DNA of 64,000 nucleotides from Cellulomonas fulva. GTDB lineage: Bacteria > Actinomycetota > Actinomycetes > Actinomycetales > Cellulomonadaceae. The stretch is taken from contig NZ_JAHBOH010000001.1 of NCBI RefSeq assembly GCF_018531375.1, positions 2,666,001-2,730,000 of the forward strand, read 5' to 3'. A model generated the notes under the pieces. It saw only the letters and a list, made by a program, of their open reading frames with translations. It had not been told where the DNA came from and searched no databases. Each line of letters opens with the position of its first letter. Position 1 is the stretch's first letter. This document shows, in pieces, positions 24,158 through 33,937 of the stretch. A program made the position numbers and the translations under genes.

Positions 24158-26173
24158 GTGCCCGAGCAGATCGCCCTCACCGTCGACGGAACCGCGACCA
24201 CGGTGGAGGCCGGGACGACGGGGACGCAGCTGTTCGGCGACCGCAAGGACGTCGTCGTCGTGCGCGTGGACGGCGAGCTCCGCGACCTGGCGCTCCCGCT
24301 CCCGGACGGCGCGAAGGTCGTCGAGCCGGTGAGCGTGCACGAGCCCGACGGGCTCGCGGTGCTCCGCCACAGCGCGGCGCACGTCCTCGCGCAGGCGGTC
24401 CAGGAGGTGAACCCGTCCGCGCGGCTCGGGATCGGCCCGCCGATCACCGACGGCTTCTACTACGACTTCGACGTCGAGACCCCGTTCACCCCCGAGGACC
24501 TGCGCGCGCTCGAGAAGGTCATGAGCCGCATCGTCCGCGAGGGGCAGACCTTCCGTCGCTGGGACGTGACGGAGGCGGAGGCGCGCGAGGTCCTCGCCGA
24601 CGAGCCGTACAAGCTCGAGCTGATCGGCCTCAAGGGCGACCCGGGCGCGGCCGACGGCGCGGACGTCGAGGTCGGCCTGGGCGGGCTGTCGATCTACCAG
24701 AACGTGCGCGGCGCGGGCCGCGAGAGCGAGACCGTGGTCTGGCAGGACCTGTGCCGCGGTCCCCACGTCCCGAGCACCAAGGTGCTCGGCAACGGGTTCC
24801 AGCTGACGCGCTCGGCGGCGGCGTACTGGCGCGGCAGCGAGAAGAACCCGCAGCTGCAGCGCGTCTACGGCACCGCGTGGCCCACCAAGGACGAGCTCAA
24901 GGCCTACCTCGACCGGGTCGCCGAGGCCGAGCGGCGGGACCACCGCCGCCTGGGCACCGAGCTCGACCTGTTCTCGTTCCCCGACGAGATCGGCTCGGGC
25001 CTGTCGGTGTTCCACCCCAAGGGCGGGATCATCCGGATGGAGATGGAGGAGTACTCGCGCCGCCGGCACGTCGAGGCGGGGTACTCGTTCGTCAACACCC
25101 CGCACATCACCAAGGAGCGGCTGTACCAGATCAGCGGCCACCTGGACTGGTACGCGGACGGCATGTACCCGCCCATGCAGCTCGACGAGGAGCGCGACGA
25201 GGACGGCAACGTCAAGCGGCAGGGGCAGAACTACTACCTCAAGCCGATGAACTGCCCCATGCACAACCTCGTCTACCGCGCCCGCGGCCGCTCCTACCGC
25301 GAGCTGCCCCTGCGGCTGTTCGAGTTCGGCACGGTGTACCGGTACGAGAAGTCCGGCGTGGTGCACGGCATGACCCGCGCGCGCGGCTTCACGCAGGACG
25401 ACGCGCACATCTACTGCACCAAGGACCAGATGAAGGCGGAGCTGACGAGCCTGCTCACCTTCGTGCTGGACCTGCTCAAGGACTACGGGCTCGACGACTT
25501 CTACCTCGAGCTGTCCACCAAGAACCCCGAGAAGTTCGTCGGCGACGACGCGGTCTGGGAGGAGGCGACCGAGACGCTGCGGCAGGTCGCCACCGAGTCC
25601 GGGCTCGACCTGGTGCCGGACCCGGGCGGTGCGGCGTTCTACGGCCCCAAGATCTCGGTCCAGGCCAAGGACGCGATCGGCCGGACGTGGCAGATGTCGA
25701 CGATCCAGCTCGACTTCAACCTGCCCGAGCTCTTCGAGCTCGAGTACACCGCGCCCGACGGGTCGCGGCAGCGCCCGGTGATGATCCACCGCGCGCTGTT
25801 CGGCTCGATCGAGCGGTTCTTCGCGGTCCTCACGGAGCACTACGCGGGCGCCTTCCCGGCCTGGCTCGCTCCCGTGCAGGTCCTCGCGGTGCCGGTCGCG
25901 GAGCCGTTCGAGCCCTACCTGGACGACGTGGTCGCCCAGCTCCGGGCGCAGGGCATCCGTGCCGAGGTCGACCGGTCCGACGACCGGTTCGCCAAGAAGA
26001 TCCGCAACGCGAGCACGCAGAAGGTGCCCTTCGTGCTGATCGCGGGGGGCGAGGACGCCGACGCCGGCGCCGTGTCCTTCCGGTACCGCGACGGGCGCCA
26101 GGACAACGGCGTTCCGGTCGCGGAGGCGGTCGAGCGCATCGTTGCCGCGGTCCGCGAGCACGCGCAGGTCTGA
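24158..26173 (+). CDS. thrS: Threonyl-tRNA synthetase
   Basis: The start is GTG 24158 ([11 protein letters not shown]) with GAGGAAGG upstream; 671 residues. Domains in order are TGS (1-65), the HxxxH editing/alanyl-like second domain ([10 protein letters not shown], and CRGPHVPST), the class II catalytic core and the anticodon-binding domain. Motif 2 reads [35 protein letters not shown]; motif 3 is [15 protein letters not shown]. Zinc-site residues (MNCPMH Cys, and two His) are present. It charges tRNA-Thr with threonine. It begins a plus-strand cluster with HIT, pgsA, patA and pimA, an order also found in mycobacteria. Confidence 0.97.
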   Translation: MPEQIALTVDGTATTVEAGTTGTQLFGDRKDVVVVRVDGELRDLALPLPDGAKVVEPVSVHEPDGLAVLRHSAAHVLAQAVQEVNPSARLGIGPPITDGFYYDFDVETPFTPEDLRALEKVMSRIVREGQTFRRWDVTEAEAREVLADEPYKLELIGLKGDPGAADGADVEVGLGGLSIYQNVRGAGRESETVVWQDLCRGPHVPSTKVLGNGFQLTRSAAAYWRGSEKNPQLQRVYGTAWPTKDELKAYLDRVAEAERRDHRRLGTELDLFSFPDEIGSGLSVFHPKGGIIRMEMEEYSRRRHVEAGYSFVNTPHITKERLYQISGHLDWYADGMYPPMQLDEERDEDGNVKRQGQNYYLKPMNCPMHNLVYRARGRSYRELPLRLFEFGTVYRYEKSGVVHGMTRARGFTQDDAHIYCTKDQMKAELTSLLTFVLDLLKDYGLDDFYLELSTKNPEKFVGDDAVWEEATETLRQVATESGLDLVPDPGGAAFYGPKISVQAKDAIGRTWQMSTIQLDFNLPELFELEYTAPDGSRQRPVMIHRALFGSIERFFAVLTEHYAGAFPAWLAPVQVLAVPVAEPFEPYLDDVVAQLRAQGIRAEVDRSDDRFAKKIRNASTQKVPFVLIAGGEDADAGAVSFRYRDGRQDNGVPVAEAVERIVAAVREHAQV

Positions 26174-26176
26174 CGC

Positions 26177-26896
26177 GTGTCCGACGAGCACGACGACGCA
26201 GCGGGGCAAGTCCTGGACGGTCCGAGCCCGGACGCGCCGAGCCCGGACGCGCCGAGCCTGGACGCACCGAGCCCCGCGGTCGAGGACGCGGCGGCGTTCG
26301 CGGGTGCGCCGGACGGGTTCCAGCGGCTGTGGACGCCGCACCGGATGGCCTACATCGGCGGCGAGAACAAGCCCCCGGACCAGGAGGCCGGCCCGGGGTG
26401 CCCCTTCTGCCGCATCCCGACGCAGCCGGACGAGGCCGGCCTGGTCGTCGCCCGCGGCGAGGTCGCGTTCGTCGTGCTCAACCTGTACCCCTACAACTCG
26501 GGGCACCTGCTGGTCTGCCCCTACCGCCACGTGGCCGACTACACGGACCTGACCGACGACGAGGTGCGCGAGGTCGCCGAGCTCACGCGGACCGCGATGC
26601 GCGTGCTGCGCGAGGTGTCCGGTCCGCACGGCTTCAACCTGGGCATGAACCAGGGCGAGGTGGCGGGCGCCGGCATCGCGGCGCACCTGCACCAGCACGT
26701 GGTGCCGCGGTGGAGCGGTGACGCGAACTTCCTGCCCGTGGTCGCCCGCAGCCGTGCGCTGCCCGAGCTCCTGTCGCAGACGCGGGCCCGGCTCGCGGCG
26801 GCGTGGCCCGGGGGAGCGTCGACGAGCGCGCGACCGGACGGTGCCGAGGGCGCCGGCGGCGAGCCGACCGGGGCGACCGGACCGACGAAGGGATGA
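26177..26896 (+). CDS. HIT family hydrolase/phosphorylase (AP4A phosphorylase-like)
   Basis: The 239-residue protein starts at GTG 26177, 3 bp after thrS. After a 35-residue low-complexity leader of repeated PSPDA units come WTPHRMAYI, CPFCRIP (zinc-type CxxC), NLYPYNSGHLLVCPYRHV and the histidine triad HLHQHVVPRW. Length and CPFC...HLHQH arrangement match mycobacterial Rv2613c, a diadenosine-tetraphosphate phosphorylase. It probably degrades Ap4A, an alarmone made by aminoacyl-tRNA synthetases, which fits its position after thrS. The repeat-rich N-terminus is likely disordered and dispensable. Confidence 0.9.
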   Translation: MSDEHDDAAGQVLDGPSPDAPSPDAPSLDAPSPAVEDAAAFAGAPDGFQRLWTPHRMAYIGGENKPPDQEAGPGCPFCRIPTQPDEAGLVVARGEVAFVVLNLYPYNSGHLLVCPYRHVADYTDLTDDEVREVAELTRTAMRVLREVSGPHGFNLGMNQGEVAGAGIAAHLHQHVVPRWSGDANFLPVVARSRALPELLSQTRARLAAAWPGGASTSARPDGAEGAGGEPTGATGPTKG

Positions 26897-26903
26897 TCGA
26901 GGC

Positions 26904-27521
26904 GTGCTGAACCGACTCCGCGGGGCGATGACGCGCCTGTTCACCCCGGTGGCCGACGCCCTGCTGCGCCGGGGCGTGTCGCCCGACGCGGTGACCATCA
27001 CCGGCACGCTCGTCGTGGTGGTCACGGCCCTGTGGGCGTTCCCGACCGGGCACCTGCTCGTCGGCACGCTCGTGATCGCGCTGTTCGCGCTGACGGACTC
27101 GCTCGACGGCGTCATGGCGCGTCGGGCGGGCCGCTCCGGCCCCTGGGGCGCGTTCCTCGACTCGACGCTCGACCGGTTCGGCGACGCCGCGATCTTCGGC
27201 GGCCTGGTGCTGTGGTTCTTCGGCGACGGGGCAGACCGGCTCGCGGGCTCGCTCGCGCTGGCCTGCCTGATCCTCGGCTCGGTGGTGCCGTATGCGCGGG
27301 CCCGCGCCGAGGGGCTCGGCATGACGGCCTCGGGCGGCATCGCCGAGCGGGCCGACCGCCTGCTGCTGGTGCTCACGGCCACCGGCCTCGTCGGGTTCGG
27401 CCTGCCCGCGGTCGTCCTCACCGTCGTGCTCGCGCTGCTGGCGGTCGCCTCGGCGATCACGGTGGTGCAGCGGATGGCGATGGTCCGGCGGCAGGCGCTG
27501 CCGCCGGAGGGCGCGGCGTGA
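26904..27521 (+). CDS. pgsA: Phosphatidylinositol-phosphate synthase (CDP-alcohol phosphatidyltransferase)
   Basis: The start is GTG 26904; 205 residues. The CDP-alcohol transferase motif is complete: D65-x2-D68-G69-x2-A72-R73-x8-G82-x3-D86-x3-D90. About five or six membrane segments follow. The adjoining patA and pimA genes show that it makes phosphatidylinositol phosphate from CDP-diacylglycerol and inositol phosphate, the first step of PI and PI-mannoside synthesis, rather than phosphatidylglycerol phosphate. It acts in the inner membrane. Its stop overlaps the patA start by 4 bp. Confidence 0.93.
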   Translation: MLNRLRGAMTRLFTPVADALLRRGVSPDAVTITGTLVVVVTALWAFPTGHLLVGTLVIALFALTDSLDGVMARRAGRSGPWGAFLDSTLDRFGDAAIFGGLVLWFFGDGADRLAGSLALACLILGSVVPYARARAEGLGMTASGGIAERADRLLLVLTATGLVGFGLPAVVLTVVLALLAVASAITVVQRMAMVRRQALPPEGAA

Positions 27522-28492
27522 AGGTCGACACCGCGCGCCTGTACGCGTTCGCCTGGCGGCACGCGGGCCGCCTGCCCGGCTGGCTGGTGCGTGGTGCGGG
27601 CAACCTGGGCGCCGACGTGACGTGGGCGCTGCGCCGCGGCGGCGTGGACCGGCTCGAGGCGAACCTGGCCCGCGTGCGGCCGGACCTCGACGTGCGGGGC
27701 GTCCGGCGACTGGCGCGCGCCGGCATGCGCTCCTACCTGCGCTACTTCGGCGAGGCGTTCACGTTGTCCTCGGTGGCCCCGGAGCAGATCGACGCGCGCG
27801 TGCGCGCCGTCGGGCTGGAGCACGTGACCCGGCTGACGGGCGAGGGGCGCGGGGTGGTCCTGGCGCTCGGCCACCTCGGCAACTGGGACCTCGCGGGGGC
27901 GTGGGCCCAGCGCAACGTCGCGCCCGTCACGACCGTGGCGGAGCGGCTCGAGCCGCCCGAGGTGTTCGAGGAGTTCCTGCGGTTCCGGGAGAGCATCGGG
28001 CTGAAGATCCTGGCGCTGGGCGACCAGGACGTGTTCCGCCGGCTCGTCCGGGAGGTGCGCGACGGACCCGTCCTCGTGCCGCTGCTCGCGGACCGCGACC
28101 TGACCGCCAAGGGCGTCGAGGTGGACCTGTTCGGTCGCCGTGCCCGCGTGGCCGCGGGGCCGGCCGCGCTCGCGCTGACCGCGGACGCGCCGCTGCTCAC
28201 GACGGTGATCACGTACGAGCGCCTGCGGGGCGCGCGCCGGCGCGCGGCCGGCTCGCCGTGGGGGATCCGGATCGACTTCGTGCCCGTGCCCCCGCTGCCC
28301 GACGACGTGCCGCGCGGCGAGCGGGTGGCGGCACTGACCCAGGCCTGGGTCGACCAGCTCGCGGCGGGGATCGCGCAGCGTGCGCAGGACTGGCACATGC
28401 TGCAGCGCGTCTTCGTCGAGGACCTCGACCCGGTGCGGTACGCGCAGACGCGCGCACGGGCGGGGGAGACCGACACGCGGGGTGTCTCGTGA
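27518..28492 (+). CDS. patA: Phosphatidylinositol mannoside acyltransferase
   Basis: The start is GTG 27518 (GTGA overlap with pgsA, GGAGG upstream); 324 residues. It belongs to the LpxL/HtrB lysophospholipid acyltransferase fold, with the H119-x4-D124 catalytic pair in ALGHLGNWDLAG and LLADRDLTAKGVEVDLFG downstream. It transfers a palmitoyl-type chain to the mannose of PIM1 or PIM2 at the cytoplasmic face. It is sandwiched between pgsA and pimA with 4-bp overlaps on both sides, the usual PIM operon. Confidence 0.93.
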   Translation: MKVDTARLYAFAWRHAGRLPGWLVRGAGNLGADVTWALRRGGVDRLEANLARVRPDLDVRGVRRLARAGMRSYLRYFGEAFTLSSVAPEQIDARVRAVGLEHVTRLTGEGRGVVLALGHLGNWDLAGAWAQRNVAPVTTVAERLEPPEVFEEFLRFRESIGLKILALGDQDVFRRLVREVRDGPVLVPLLADRDLTAKGVEVDLFGRRARVAAGPAALALTADAPLLTTVITYERLRGARRRAAGSPWGIRIDFVPVPPLPDDVPRGERVAALTQAWVDQLAAGIAQRAQDWHMLQRVFVEDLDPVRYAQTRARAGETDTRGVS

Positions 28493-29709
28493 CGCCGACG
28501 ACCGACCGTCCGCTGCGCGTCGGGATCGTGTGCCCGTACTCGTTCGACGTGCCCGGCGGCGTGCAGTTCCACGTCCGGGACCTCGCGGAGGAGCTGCTGT
28601 CCCGCGGGCACGAGGTCTCGGTCCTGGCGCCGGCCGACGACGAGACGCCGGTCCCGGACTACCTGACGGCCGCCGGCCGCGCGGTCCCGGTGCGCTACAA
28701 CGGCTCGGTCGCGCGCCTGACGTTCGGTCCGGTGACGGCGGCCCGGACGCGCAAGTGGCTCGCCGCCGGCGCGTTCGACGTCCTGCACCTGCACGAGCCG
28801 GTGACGCCGAGCCTGTCGATGCTCGCGCTGTGGATCGCGGACGGCCCGATCGTCGCGACCTTCCACACCTCGACCGTGCGCTCGCGCTCGTTGCAGGTCG
28901 CGTTCCCGCTGGTCCGGCAGTCGCTCGAGAAGATCTCCGCACGGATCGCCGTCTCCGAGGACGCCCGCCGCACGCTCGTCGACCACCTGGGCGGGGACGC
29001 CGTCGTGATCCCGAACGGCGTGTACGTGGACGCGTTTGAGGCGGCGGAGCCCGACGAGCGGTGGGTCGGCACCGCGCAGGCGCCGACGATCGCGTTCCTC
29101 GGCCGGCTCGACGAGACGCGCAAGGGGCTGCCGGTGCTCCTGGGCGCGGTCGGGCAGGTGCTCGACGCGATCCCGGGTGCGCGGTTCCTGGTCGCGGGGC
29201 GCGGCGACAGCGGGCAGGAGCAGGCGCGCGAGCTCCTGGGCGAGCGCGCGGGCGCCGTCGAGTTCCTGGGCGGCGTGTCCGACGAGGACAAGGCGCGGCT
29301 GCTCGCGTCGGTCGACGTCTACGTCGCGCCGCAGACCGGGGGCGAGAGCTTCGGGATCGTGCTGGTCGAGGCGATGAGCGCGGGCGCCGCCGTGGTCGCG
29401 AGCGACCTCGGGGCGTTCTCGCGGGTGCTCGACGACGGCGCGGCCGGCGTCCTGTTCCGGACCGGCGACGCGGGCGACCTGGCGCGCACGCTGCTGCGGG
29501 TGCTGCCCGACCCGGCGCTGCGGGGGACCGTCGTCGAGCGCGCGCACGCGGTGGTGCGGCGGTACGACTGGTCCGCCGTCACGGACCAGGTGCTCGCCGT
29601 CTACGAGATGGCGGTCGAGGGCGGCAGCGCGCCGGTCGGCGAGGACCCGTCGTCGCTGCGCGGGGCGCGCCTGATGGAGCTGCGGCGGGGCCGGGGGGAG
29701 AGCCGATGA
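28489..29709 (+). CDS. pimA: Phosphatidylinositol alpha-mannosyltransferase
   Basis: The start is GTG 28489, overlapping patA by 4 bp; 406 residues. This GT4 glycosyltransferase has VCPYSFDVPGGVQFHVRDLAEEL near the N-terminus (GGV loop and His for substrate binding), FHTS, IPNGV, GRLDETRKGL and the E-x7-E GDP-mannose block GESFGIVLVEAMSAG. It adds the first mannose to phosphatidylinositol using GDP-mannose. The C-terminal 40 residues after VYEMAVE are a variable tail. It is the third gene of the PIM operon. Confidence 0.95.
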   Translation: MTPTTDRPLRVGIVCPYSFDVPGGVQFHVRDLAEELLSRGHEVSVLAPADDETPVPDYLTAAGRAVPVRYNGSVARLTFGPVTAARTRKWLAAGAFDVLHLHEPVTPSLSMLALWIADGPIVATFHTSTVRSRSLQVAFPLVRQSLEKISARIAVSEDARRTLVDHLGGDAVVIPNGVYVDAFEAAEPDERWVGTAQAPTIAFLGRLDETRKGLPVLLGAVGQVLDAIPGARFLVAGRGDSGQEQARELLGERAGAVEFLGGVSDEDKARLLASVDVYVAPQTGGESFGIVLVEAMSAGAAVVASDLGAFSRVLDDGAAGVLFRTGDAGDLARTLLRVLPDPALRGTVVERAHAVVRRYDWSAVTDQVLAVYEMAVEGGSAPVGEDPSSLRGARLMELRRGRGESR

Positions 29710-30371
29710 CGTGGTCGGAGGTCGCGGTCGTCGTCGTGCTCGTCCTCGCGCTCCTGGGCTGGACCGTCTGGGTCGCGGCGTCGCGCCTGGACCGGCTGCA
29801 CCGCAAGGTCGGGGCGTCGCGCAGCGTCGTGGAGACCCAGCTGGTGCGGCGTGCCACGGTCGCGGCCGAGCTCGCGACGTCCGGCCTGCTCGACCCGGTG
29901 AGCTCGGTGCTGATCGGCGAAGCCGCCTGGGGCGCCCTCGCCAGCGAGGACGGGGGCCGCTCGGACGCGCCCGCCGAGCTGGTCGCGCTGCTGCTCGCCG
30001 ACCCGCGGGACCCCCGCGACCGTGCGCTCTCCTCGCCGACCTCGGGCTCCGTGCCCGAGCAGGTCGAGGAGCGCGGCCGGGTGGAGAGCGAGCTGAGCGG
30101 GACCCTGCGCGCGGTGCTCGACGACCCGGACGAGGTCGCCGCGCTGTGCGCGAGCGAGGCGGGTGCCGAGCTCGTCGACGCGCTCAGCTGGGCCTGGTAC
30201 CGCGTGGAGCTCGCGCGCCGGTTCCACAACGAGGCCGTGATGCAGACGCAGGACGTGCGCCGCGGCCTCCTGGTGCGGGCGCTGCGGCTCGCGGGCCACG
30301 CGCCCGAGCCGCGCACGCTCGAGCTCGACGACGCGTGGCCGGACGCCCTGCCCCGGCCGGGCGTGGGCTGA
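29706..30371 (+). CDS. Conserved hypothetical membrane-anchored protein
   Basis: The 221-residue protein starts at ATG 29706, overlapping pimA by 4 bp (GGGGAGAG upstream). One N-terminal transmembrane segment (residues ~5-26) is followed by DRLHRKVGASRSVVETQLVRRA and a helical soluble domain with LSWAWYRVELARRFHNEAV and QDVRRGLLVRALRLAGHA. The layout (membrane anchor, then helices ending in an RRFHNEAV-like block) recalls LemA proteins, but similarity is loose. It closes the PIM operon, so a role in envelope lipid metabolism is possible but unproven. Confidence 0.75.
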   Translation: MTWSEVAVVVVLVLALLGWTVWVAASRLDRLHRKVGASRSVVETQLVRRATVAAELATSGLLDPVSSVLIGEAAWGALASEDGGRSDAPAELVALLLADPRDPRDRALSSPTSGSVPEQVEERGRVESELSGTLRAVLDDPDEVAALCASEAGAELVDALSWAWYRVELARRFHNEAVMQTQDVRRGLLVRALRLAGHAPEPRTLELDDAWPDALPRPGVG

Positions 30372-30403
30372 GACGACCCGTCGGGACCCGCGGGCGCACG
30401 CAC

Positions 30404-30409
30404 TAGGAT
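30404..30409 (+). promoter_or_regulatory. -10 box upstream of pdxS
   Basis: TAGGAT lies about 77 nt before the pdxS start; no good -35 box is visible. The same TAGGAT occurs before pdxT (33311). Confidence 0.45.
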
Positions 30410-30485
30410 GACGAGGTTCGGGCCGCCCGCCGAGCACCCGGGGCGCGCGGCCCTCCCGACCGCACGAACTTCTGCGAGGCTCGAC

Positions 30486-31412
30486 GTGACCAGCGAGAAC
30501 AGCCAGCCCACCCCGACGAGCGACGCCGCCGGCGTCATCGGCACCGCGCGCGTCAAGCGCGGCATGGCGGAGATGCTGAAGGGCGGCGTCATCATGGACG
30601 TCGTCACCGCGGAGCAGGCGAAGATCGCCGAGGACGCCGGTGCCGTGGCCGTCATGGCGCTCGAGCGCGTCCCGGCGGACATCCGGTCCCAGGGCGGCGT
30701 CGCCCGCATGAGCGACCCCGACCTGATCGACGGCATCATCGAGGCCGTCTCGATCCCGGTCATGGCCAAGGCGCGCATCGGCCACTTCGTCGAGGCGCAG
30801 GTGCTGCAGAGCCTCGGCGTCGACTACGTCGACGAGTCCGAGGTCCTGACCCCGGCCGACTACGCGCACCACATCGACAAGTGGGCGTTCACCGTCCCCT
30901 TCGTCTGCGGCGCGACCAACCTGGGTGAGGCGCTGCGCCGCATCACCGAGGGTGCGGCGATGATCCGCTCGAAGGGCGAGGCCGGCACCGGCGACGTCTC
31001 GAACGCGACCACGCACATGCGCACGCTGCGGGACGAGATCCGCCGCCTGTCGTCGCTGCCCGAGGACGAGCTCTACCTCGCGGCGAAGGAGCTGCAGGCG
31101 CCGTACGAGCTCGTCAAGGAGGTCGCCGTCGCGGGCAAGCTCCCCGTGGTGCTGTTCACCGCGGGCGGCATCGCCACCCCGGCGGACGCGGCCATGATGA
31201 TGCAGCTCGGTGCGGAGGGCGTCTTCGTCGGCTCCGGCATCTTCAAGTCCGGCAACCCGGCCGAGCGTGCGGCCGCCGTGGTCAAGGCCACGACGTTCTA
31301 CGACGACCCGGACGTGATCGCCAAGGTCTCGCGCGGTCTCGGTGAGGCCATGGTCGGCATCAACGTCGACGACGTGCCCGTCCCGCACCGTCTGGCCGAG
31401 CGGGGCTGGTGA
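30486..31412 (+). CDS. pdxS: Pyridoxal 5'-phosphate synthase subunit PdxS
   Basis: The start is GTG 30486 (GAGG six nt upstream); 308 residues. The TIM barrel has [44 protein letters not shown] (catalytic Lys) and [16 protein letters not shown] (second Lys, KGE). With PdxT it makes PLP from ribose 5-phosphate, glyceraldehyde 3-phosphate and glutamine-derived ammonia. The partner pdxT is 1.9 kb downstream, separated by a Nudix and an aminotransferase gene. A PdxR-type regulator is not present. Confidence 0.97.
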   Translation: MTSENSQPTPTSDAAGVIGTARVKRGMAEMLKGGVIMDVVTAEQAKIAEDAGAVAVMALERVPADIRSQGGVARMSDPDLIDGIIEAVSIPVMAKARIGHFVEAQVLQSLGVDYVDESEVLTPADYAHHIDKWAFTVPFVCGATNLGEALRRITEGAAMIRSKGEAGTGDVSNATTHMRTLRDEIRRLSSLPEDELYLAAKELQAPYELVKEVAVAGKLPVVLFTAGGIATPADAAMMMQLGAEGVFVGSGIFKSGNPAERAAAVVKATTFYDDPDVIAKVSRGLGEAMVGINVDDVPVPHRLAERGW

Positions 31413-32053
31413 ACCCAGACGCCCCGACGGGGGCCGCGGGCGGCGACCAGCCCGCGGCCCTCGTCGTCCCCGGTGGACCGCCGGCGGGAGCCGCCAGCGG
31501 CGACGCCGGGGCGCCCGGGCACGCCCTCGGCGCCGAGTGGGTCCGGGGCGCGGACGGGCTCCTGTTCCGCCGCGGCGCCCGAGTGATCCTGCTCGACGAG
31601 GACGACCGCGTGCTGCTGATCCGCGGGCACGACGCGGACCAGCCCGAGCGGTCGTGGTGGTTCACGATCGGGGGCGGCATCGACGCGGGGGAGTCGCCGG
31701 TCGACGCGGCGATCCGGGAGGTGCGCGAGGAGTCGGGGATCGTCCTGGCCCCGGACGATGTCATGGGGCCCGTGCTCACCCGGTCCGCGGTCTTCGACTT
31801 CGCGCGGGAGCACTGCCGGCAGGACGAGGAGATCTTCCTGGCGCGCGTGCCGTCGTCGTCGTTCGTCGCCGAGGACCGGTCGGGCTGGACGCCCCTGGAG
31901 CAGGACGTGATCGACGAGCTGCGGTGGTGGGTGCTCGAGGACCTGGCGTCGGTCGAGATCGAGGTCTTCCCCGAGGGGCTCGTCGACCTGGTCCGTGCCC
32001 TGCTCCCGGTCTGGGACGGTCAGGTCCGGCACCTGGGGCTCGCCCACGAGTGA
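31409..32053 (+). CDS. Nudix hydrolase
   Basis: The start is GTG 31409, overlapping pdxS by 4 bp; 214 residues. After a ~50-residue Gly/Ala-rich leader comes [20 protein letters not shown] and the Nudix box [24 protein letters not shown] (G-x5-E-x7-REVREESG), which binds the divalent metals. It hydrolyses a nucleoside diphosphate-linked substrate; which one cannot be told. Translational coupling to pdxS suggests a house-cleaning or PLP-related role, but that is inference. Confidence 0.9.
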   Translation: MNPDAPTGAAGGDQPAALVVPGGPPAGAASGDAGAPGHALGAEWVRGADGLLFRRGARVILLDEDDRVLLIRGHDADQPERSWWFTIGGGIDAGESPVDAAIREVREESGIVLAPDDVMGPVLTRSAVFDFAREHCRQDEEIFLARVPSSSFVAEDRSGWTPLEQDVIDELRWWVLEDLASVEIEVFPEGLVDLVRALLPVWDGQVRHLGLAHE

Positions 32054-32104
32054 CCCGCACCGGCGCCGCTACCGGCCGGTAACCTCCGCGTGACGTGGTG
32101 CGCG

Positions 32105-32110
32105 TACCGT
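32105..32110 (+). promoter_or_regulatory. -10 box, probable leaderless promoter of the aminotransferase
   Basis: TACCGT ends six nt before ATG 32117 and there is no Shine-Dalgarno sequence in the 63-bp gap. Confidence 0.5.
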
Positions 32111-32116
32111 CGGTCC

Positions 32117-33301
32117 ATGCCCTCGCCGTCGTCGACGTCCCCGGTCCTGCGCGTGCCGCGCAGCGGCATCCGCGCCCTCATGGAGCTGGCGCTGCAGGAC
32201 CCGCAGGCGATCCACCTCGAGATCGGCGAGCCGGACGCGCTGGTCCCGCAGCACGTCGTCGAGGCGGTCGCCGACGCGGTCGACCGGGGAGCGACGGGGT
32301 ACTCCTCGAGCCTGGGGCTCCCCGAGCTGCGGGCGGCCGCCGCGGCGCGCGTGGCCCGACGTTCCGGCGTCCGGGTGGACCCGGCTCGGGTCGTCGTGAC
32401 CCATGGCGCCATGCACGGCCTGGCGATGGCCATGGCGACGCTCCTCGGTCCCGGCGACGAGGTGCTGCTGCCGGACCCGACGTTCCCCAACTGGGAGATG
32501 GCGGCGGTCGCCTGCGGTGCGGTCCCGCGGACCTACCGGACCCGGTGCGAGGAGGGGTTCGTCCCGCTGGTCGCCGACGTCGAGGCCGCCATCACGGACC
32601 GCACGCGCGCGCTCGTCGTGTGCAGCCCGAACAACCCGACCGGCGCGGTGTACCCGGCGGAGACGGTCGCGGCGCTCGTCGAGCTCGCGCGCCGCCACGA
32701 CCTGTGGGTGCTCTCGGACGAGTGCTACGAGTCCGTGACGTTCGGCGTGCCGCACACGAGCCCGGCCCAGCACGACGTGGACGGCCGGGTGCTCGTGTTC
32801 CACACGATGTCCAAGACCTACGCGATGACCGGGTGGCGCGTGGGCTACGTCGTCCTGCCGAGCGACGACCTGCTCGAGCCGTTCGGGCACCTCGCCGAGG
32901 CGACCGTCGCCTGCCCGGCCACGACGAGCCAGCGCGCGGCCCTCGCCGCGCTCGAGGGTCCCCAGGAGTGGGTGCACGAGTCCGTCGAGTCCTACTGGGA
33001 CCGCCGCGACGCCGCCGTCGCGCTCCTGGCGGGACGGGGCGTGCGCTTCGTCGAGCCGGACGGTGCGTTCTACCTCATGGTCGACGTCGGCACACCGGAC
33101 ACCGAGGCGTTCGCGCGCTCGCTGCTCGCAGACCGTCACGTCGCGGTCGCGCCCGGCAGCACGTTCGGCGCGGCGGCTCAGGGCATGGTCCGGATCAGCC
33201 TCGCCGCACCCCGGGCGCAGCTGGTCGAGGGGCTGGGGCGGCTCGCGGACCACCTGGCCGCCGGATCGGGCGGCGCCGGACGGGCGGCGGCGTCGCGCTG
33301 A
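32117..33301 (+). CDS. Class I/II PLP-dependent aminotransferase
   Basis: The 394-residue protein starts at ATG 32117. Fold-type I motifs are [62 protein letters not shown] and the PLP lysine region [16 protein letters not shown]. The C-terminal Arg that binds the substrate carboxylate is in GMVRISLA. It probably transfers an amino group between an aromatic or aspartate-type amino acid and a 2-oxo acid. It is embedded between pdxS and pdxT, which make its cofactor. A leaderless promoter (TACCGT) is suggested. Confidence 0.9.
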   Translation: MPSPSSTSPVLRVPRSGIRALMELALQDPQAIHLEIGEPDALVPQHVVEAVADAVDRGATGYSSSLGLPELRAAAAARVARRSGVRVDPARVVVTHGAMHGLAMAMATLLGPGDEVLLPDPTFPNWEMAAVACGAVPRTYRTRCEEGFVPLVADVEAAITDRTRALVVCSPNNPTGAVYPAETVAALVELARRHDLWVLSDECYESVTFGVPHTSPAQHDVDGRVLVFHTMSKTYAMTGWRVGYVVLPSDDLLEPFGHLAEATVACPATTSQRAALAALEGPQEWVHESVESYWDRRDAAVALLAGRGVRFVEPDGAFYLMVDVGTPDTEAFARSLLADRHVAVAPGSTFGAAAQGMVRISLAAPRAQLVEGLGRLADHLAAGSGGAGRAAASR

Positions 33302-33310
33302 CGCTCGACC

Positions 33311-33316
33311 TAGGAT
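33311..33316 (+). promoter_or_regulatory. -10 box, possible leaderless promoter of pdxT
   Basis: TAGGAT ends eight nt before GTG 33325. There is no Shine-Dalgarno sequence. Confidence 0.5.
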
Positions 33317-33324
33317 CGGACGTC

Positions 33325-33930
33325 GTGACGACTGTCGTGGGTGTGCTGGCTCTGCAGGGCGACGTGCGCGAGCACGTCCACGCGCTCGAGACGGTCGGCG
33401 CCCGCGCGGTCACCGTGCGGCGCGTGAGCGAGCTCGACGCGGTGGACGCCCTGGTGATCCCGGGCGGCGAGTCGACGACGATCGACAAGCTCCTGCGCGC
33501 CTTCGAGCTGTTCGAGCCCGTGCGCGAGCGGCTGCGGGCCGGCATGCCGGCGTACGGCTCGTGCGCGGGGATGATCCTGCTCGCCGACCGCGTCGAGGGC
33601 GGCATCGAAGGGCAGCAGACCCTGGGCGGCGTCGACGTGACGGTGCGGCGCAACGCGTTCGGCCGGCAGGTCGACTCGTTCGAGACGGACCTGACGATCG
33701 ACGGGATCGACGACGGCCCGCTGCACGCGGTGTTCATCCGCGCGCCCTGGGTCGAGGAGGTCGGTCCCCGGGCGACCGTCGTCGGCCGGGTCGAGGGGGG
33801 TCCCGCCGCCGGTAGGATCGTCGCGGTCCGCCAGGGACCGCTGCTCGTCACCTCGTTCCACCCGGAGGTCACGGGCGACACCCGGGTGCACCGCCTGTTC
33901 GTCGAAATCGTCCGCCAGAGCCAGGGGTAG
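33325..33930 (+). CDS. pdxT: Pyridoxal 5'-phosphate synthase glutaminase subunit PdxT
   Basis: The start is GTG 33325 ([14 protein letters not shown]); 201 residues. The class I glutamine amidotransferase triad is C80 ([11 protein letters not shown]), H179 and E181 (SFHPEVTG). GGESTT near residue 50 is the oxyanion loop. It hydrolyses glutamine and channels ammonia to PdxS. The start codon is 24 bp after the aminotransferase stop. TAGGAT eight nt before the start suggests its own leaderless promoter, identical in sequence to the -10 box of pdxS. Confidence 0.96.
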   Translation: MTTVVGVLALQGDVREHVHALETVGARAVTVRRVSELDAVDALVIPGGESTTIDKLLRAFELFEPVRERLRAGMPAYGSCAGMILLADRVEGGIEGQQTLGGVDVTVRRNAFGRQVDSFETDLTIDGIDDGPLHAVFIRAPWVEEVGPRATVVGRVEGGPAAGRIVAVRQGPLLVTSFHPEVTGDTRVHRLFVEIVRQSQG

Positions 33931-33937
33931 TCAGCCG

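Noticed and set aside
23852..28942. Very long stop-free minus-strand frame antisense to thrS, HIT, pgsA, patA and pimA
   Set aside because: The product is Arg/His/Val-rich with no family motifs, while the plus strand carries five conserved genes. It is a GC-driven shadow.
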